A DNA stretch of 64,000 nucleotides, from contig QAOA01008758.1 of assembly GCA_003255065.1 (NCBI GenBank), positions 44,394 through 108,393 of the forward strand. The letters are read 5' to 3'. Each line of letters begins with the position of its first letter. Within the stretch, counting starts at the first letter, position 1. Below, piece by piece: positions 60,008 to 64,000 of the stretch. Below the pieces are notes generated by a model. That model saw only the letters and a list, made by a program, of their open reading frames with translations. It had not been told where the DNA came from and did not search any database. The position numbers were made by a program, and so were the translations under genes. Origin of the DNA: Cercis canadensis (lineage: Eukaryota > Streptophyta > Magnoliopsida > Fabales > Fabaceae).

Positions 60008-63000
60008 TTAAGGTGTGATTGTTGCCCAACTAGGTGGAAGCCGTTCAGAAGTGGTAGGCATGCTCCGAACGCTAATATCAAGGGGCAGGAGACGGTACTC
60101 AATGTCAAGCTCCCGGAAAATTTTGATCATCTCCTCAATCAAAAGGGATCTCCTGGAAAATCTTTCTCCCATGTCTTGGTGGTTCATTCTATGAGTTAGC
60201 CAAAGTCCCATTTTTACCATGTTTAGTTGGTCGAAGTCCACGAAGACTATCATAGGTGAAGGATACCAGTGCTCCTTCTTGTTATCAACAAAGCTGCATC
60301 AAAGTCGTTAAAATTTTCATCCAATCAGGTATATATACACCAACAAACATTGACAAATTAAAAGAAACAAGAGATTTTTTCGAACATACTCCGTTATTGT
60401 TTTTTTCATAAGTGCAATCTTTTCAGCAGGGGTAGATATATGTATGCTGAAGTCAATAGCATCTCCCATGTCAGGACTCCGGTAGAAATTATTAATGCCC
60501 TTAGTAGCAAGAACATTGTTAGGGTATATAACCTTCTGATTGTCATATCTCAAGAATACGGTTGTCAATATGTTCATTTCTTCTACAACCACCTGAAATT
60601 AATTAGCAAAAGGAAAAATTAGGCAATGTCTAAATAAAAACAGAATCTGTAAACACATAAAGAGCACAACATTACCTGGACCCCATCAATTTCACACCTA
60701 TCTCCCACATCAAATGGGTGCATGACAAACAGGAAAATGATTGCTTCAAATATAGTCTTGCAGGTATTTCCAAATATAAATACCACCACCACAAGCTGTG
60801 AACTCACAAAGAGAAGAAATTTGGTGGTGGCAATTTCCAATATTAAGAGCACAATAACCAGTACAGTAATGGCGACTATAACATTGAGCATTCGATGAAG
60901 TTTATTCACTGCCGATTTGGTATCATTCAATGTCAAAGCAAGTGCTCTCCTCTCTCTGAACGCATTGACCTGGGTTATTAAAATGCATGACATTAGTTTG
61001 CATTGGGTTTTGAATGCACTTGTGTGCCCTTGGGTGGGAAGATGAGGAAAAATTCTCTTATCAAAATCTGAACTAGACAAGTTCTATAAGCACCACTGAC
61101 ACAGATTCCCATTATAATCCCTTCTAACTCAGCTTTGGTAATATACTAATATAATACCTCATGTCAAAGTTTATAAGTAAATATTGTCAAAATTATATTA
61201 AGAATGCGATAAACACATAAAGAAAGCGTTGTCAAATTTAGCTTCTTGCAAGTAAATGATCCAAGAACCAAACAAAAAAGGATGCATGTCGGCAAGCACC
61301 ATATTTAGAGACAACAGGATATAAAAACCACCCAGTCCTTCAAACTTAGCTTAATATGTTGCTTAATTAGTACTAACCACCCAGTTCTTCATGGCAGATT
61401 TGCTGATTTTCTCAGACTCAGATGCTCCTTCAAAGAGATTCATGGTTTTTAGAGCTTCATCTTCTCTCATAAAACGCTTCAAGTCCTCCAGGTATATGTG
61501 CCTGTGAAAAAGAAAACAGTAAACTAAATTAGTGAATGAAGATAGCTCAGAAATAAAGGATTCATAAACCATGGCAACTACTAGTTATTCAATTCAATAG
61601 TAATTCATGTAAAATCATGTGATATTGAAGGCTGAACCTCTTCTTTATTGACCATCACTTACTCGACGTTTGGTAGACGAATTTTTTTTTCGTTCCTAAA
61701 AATCATGTTTCCTAGGAATAATGATTCACATAAATATTATAAATGTGTTCTGTTGACCATAAATATGTATGGGAATGTTAGACAATGTTTTTTTGTAAAT
61801 CTTCTATTCTCACATTTGATTATAATATAATTTTTCTTGGAATCTTAGTATTTTTTTTTCAAAAATATCCCTATCTATTTTAAATAAAAAAATAAAATTA
61901 ATTTTTATAATTAATAAATATTTATTTTAAAAAAAATTTGTATTTTTGTTAAAAAAAATTTATGCATTGTGCCAGAAAATATAGGCCAGTAGTCATAATG
62001 GGCCAGAAAATTTGGGCATCTACAATTACTAACTTGTGCAAGTCTTTTCCCAGCATTGCCTTTTCTCGAAGTTTTCTTTTGTTCAGTACTACCTTGTCTG
62101 ATTTCTGGAGTTGTTGTTGCAGTTTGGGCTCTAATGGTTCCACACTTAAGTTTCATTTCTTAAATGCCTGCAAATGAAGCCTTTTGACTGGATAAACAGG
62201 AACACGATACGAGTTTGCTTTGTAAACAAGTTAAGTTACTGAAGATGCCAAAAAGTCATGTTTATGTAATTTATCAATTTCAATAGAAGATGCCAAAAAG
62301 TCACGTTTATGTAACTTATCAATTTCAATAGAAGATGGCAAACCCAGTATACTTGGAATGTAGAATAGTGAAACGTAATGGAAGGAAAAAAGAAAAAGAA
62401 ATTGATTTCAATTTCTACCAAGTATATATACGATAAATTTCTTTGACACTTTATAATTTTAATTTTTTTATGCTTTCTATTTAATTTTGTCTTATTTATT
62501 CTTTTTTTAATTGATTTATTTTAATTTTAACATTATTTACAATTATACATTAATGAACGATATATCTATTTTTTTACATCTATAAAATTTTCTTATGATT
62601 ATGGGAATCCAAAATTCTTAGCCCTTCTCATGAAAAAGTTTTGGTAAAAAGTTTGTCTTAAAATCATTCTCCGAAATCTACTTTCTTGAGAATGTTTTAA
62701 TTTTTGAAATTTTGTAACAAACATAAAAATATTAATTTTCTAAATTAAGATTTGTCTGTTACAAAGAAGGTTTCAATTGTAGAAAGTGAGAAGCAACACA
62801 AATTGATTGTCAGAGGTCAACTCTAAACTATGTTCCATGTTTTTGGAAGGTTTCTGTATGGCACTCGAAAATAAGCTTTAACACCCCACAATCAGTCATG
62901 AACGATTATCAAGGTGTCAATAAAGGTGCCAAAAGTCGACCCAAATCTTAAGGTATGGGTATGGATCAAAGTGCTCAAGAAGCATAATAGTGCTCAAGCC

Positions 63001-64000
63001 TCACACAACGACAACAACTAGTAAGATTATTCAAATCGCAGAAACGTTCACACAGAAGAGAAGAAGAAGAAGAAAATGTAAAAAGCATAACAGAAGCTAA
63101 GACACAGTATTGCAACGTAAGGTTTCAACAGGGAATACCATCATGTTATCGACTCTGTATATCAGAGACAAAAATTGAAAATTCTTAAAAAAGACCATGG
63201 TGAAAACTTAAACAAGTTATTATAGTCTTAGTTTATAAGGATTAATGAATAACCTGGACCCCCGACTAGCAACATTGTGAAATATTTTCTTTGCTGCTGC
63301 TTTAGCCTCATTTTCACTTCTAATCTGTGTGGTTTGTTCATCTCCATTGGCGGTATCAAGTATCTGCTCCTCCAGTGTAGAAAGAGCTCCATGACGGACC
63401 ATATTCATTAACCTTTTCATATTCCAGGCAGAGACATTTTTCGGATTCAGCTTATGCAAGTGATCAATAGTTATTCCATCCTTTGCCTTATTGGAAAGTG
63501 GGCCAGAAGACTTTCCACTTTTGAGCCTGAGACTTTTCTGTAGCATTCTGCTCTTCGTCACTCTTTTGCTCTGGACTGTAGAGAAGGCAGTTGCGTTATG
63601 GTCAGGAGCGGGTATATTAACCCCAGCATTCTGCAACTTCTGAACCTCATTAACAAGCCTTTCCTCCTCTTCCCCTGACTTTTGGATTTCTATCAATGGT
63701 GCACCCGAGAGTGTTTCAATCACATATTGATTAAAAAGTGACTCCTGAATCCTATCAAAGTAGGTGCGTACAAGGAAAGAAGAAGCCAGCACCTTAACCA
63801 CGAGAGTTTTCACCAACCATACCAAAGTAGCCACCAAGAAACAGACCAAGATCTTGGTGACATTTTCAAGGAAATGACTTTTAGTCTCCCTCTGAACTCT
63901 CTTATCAAATAATATATGCCAAGCAATCAAAACAAAACCCAACCATAGACAATTTTGAACTGCCTTCCTGACACCATACACAAAATAGAGTACTCTCTTC
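60008..64000 (-). CDS. MSL10: Mechanosensitive channel MSL10-like, copy B, 5' end beyond the window
   Basis: Tandem paralogue of copy A, with the same predicted tension-gated channel role. Exons (minus strand): 63254 to the window edge, 61378-61501, 60676-60969, 60390-60592 and 60008-60293. Exons 2 and 3 equal copy A in length (124 and 294 nt). The first visible residues are KRVLYFVYGVRKAVQNCLWL, inside the membrane domain; exon 1 continues past 64000. The last exon gives KKEHWYPSPMIVFVD and HRMNHQDMGERFSRRS, then ends RLPPSWATITP, the expected MSL10 C terminus. The exon 4 donor is GTATGT at 60384-60389, which keeps frame with the acceptor at 60294. Protein differences from copy A are few (for example LVGTL/LVATL, PPPDHN/PAPDHN), so the duplication is recent. 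No break is visible in the part seen. Confidence 0.9.
62244..62338. repeat. Short tandem duplication in intron 1 of MSL10 copy B
   Basis: GATGCCAAAAAGTCAnGTTT through TATCAATTTCAATAGAA occurs twice in a row in copy B (about 47 bp each) and once in copy A (about 43215-43261), so it arose after the gene duplication. Confidence 0.85.

Overview
This window is plant nuclear DNA, most likely from a woody eudicot; the species cannot be named from the sequence. The evidence is intron-rich genes with GT/AG junctions, plant-only families (cuticle-type ABCG half-transporters, an MSL10-type mechanosensitive channel, plant ATR), AT-rich intergenic DNA, and a dense load of plant transposon types. All recognisable host genes lie on the minus strand. 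I found no prokaryotic-style operon, CRISPR array, rRNA or functional tRNA.

Layout. 1.1-7.4 kb and 16.3-23.1 kb hold two full-length tandem ABCG half-transporter genes of the ABCG12/13/15 clade. Each has nine exons, reading through without a break to 689 and 698 residues, and exons 2-9 are identical in length between the two. The 8.9 kb between them carries a 2.2 kb tandem duplication that starts at the end of a hAT transposon, foldback MITEs and a Mutator-like element (MULE). 23-40.8 kb has no recognisable host gene: it holds a gag-only LTR fossil with perfect target-site duplication, a nested foldback/MULE complex with a probable LINE RNase H fragment, two hAT features, and a CACTA end that runs toward an assembly gap. 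41-44.8 kb is MSL10-like copy A; its 3' end is in the gap and its N-terminal cytosolic region is missing. 46.9-54.7 kb is a broken 5' fragment of the ATR checkpoint kinase gene, with a Ty1/copia fossil inserted in its seventh exon. 55-60 kb is a stack of nested elements: a foldback element, a SINE, a MULE containing a solo LTR, a hAT element and a tiny Helitron. 60.0-64.0 kb is MSL10-like copy B, which has its C-terminal exon but runs off the window before its N terminus.

How the genes relate. The ABCG pair should export cuticular lipids across the plasma membrane as homo- or heterodimers. The MSL10-like pair should be a tension-gated anion channel. They are separate tandem families with no evident shared pathway; the ATR fragment is a non-functional duplicate. 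I see no convincing undescribed system. The items most worth a second look are the N-terminally truncated MSL10 copy with a chimeric 5' junction, the ATR pseudogene broken four independent ways, the transposon-bounded duplication, the duplicated exon tail inside an ABCG intron, and a repeated assembly signature in which a single N sits between two copies of the same sequence.
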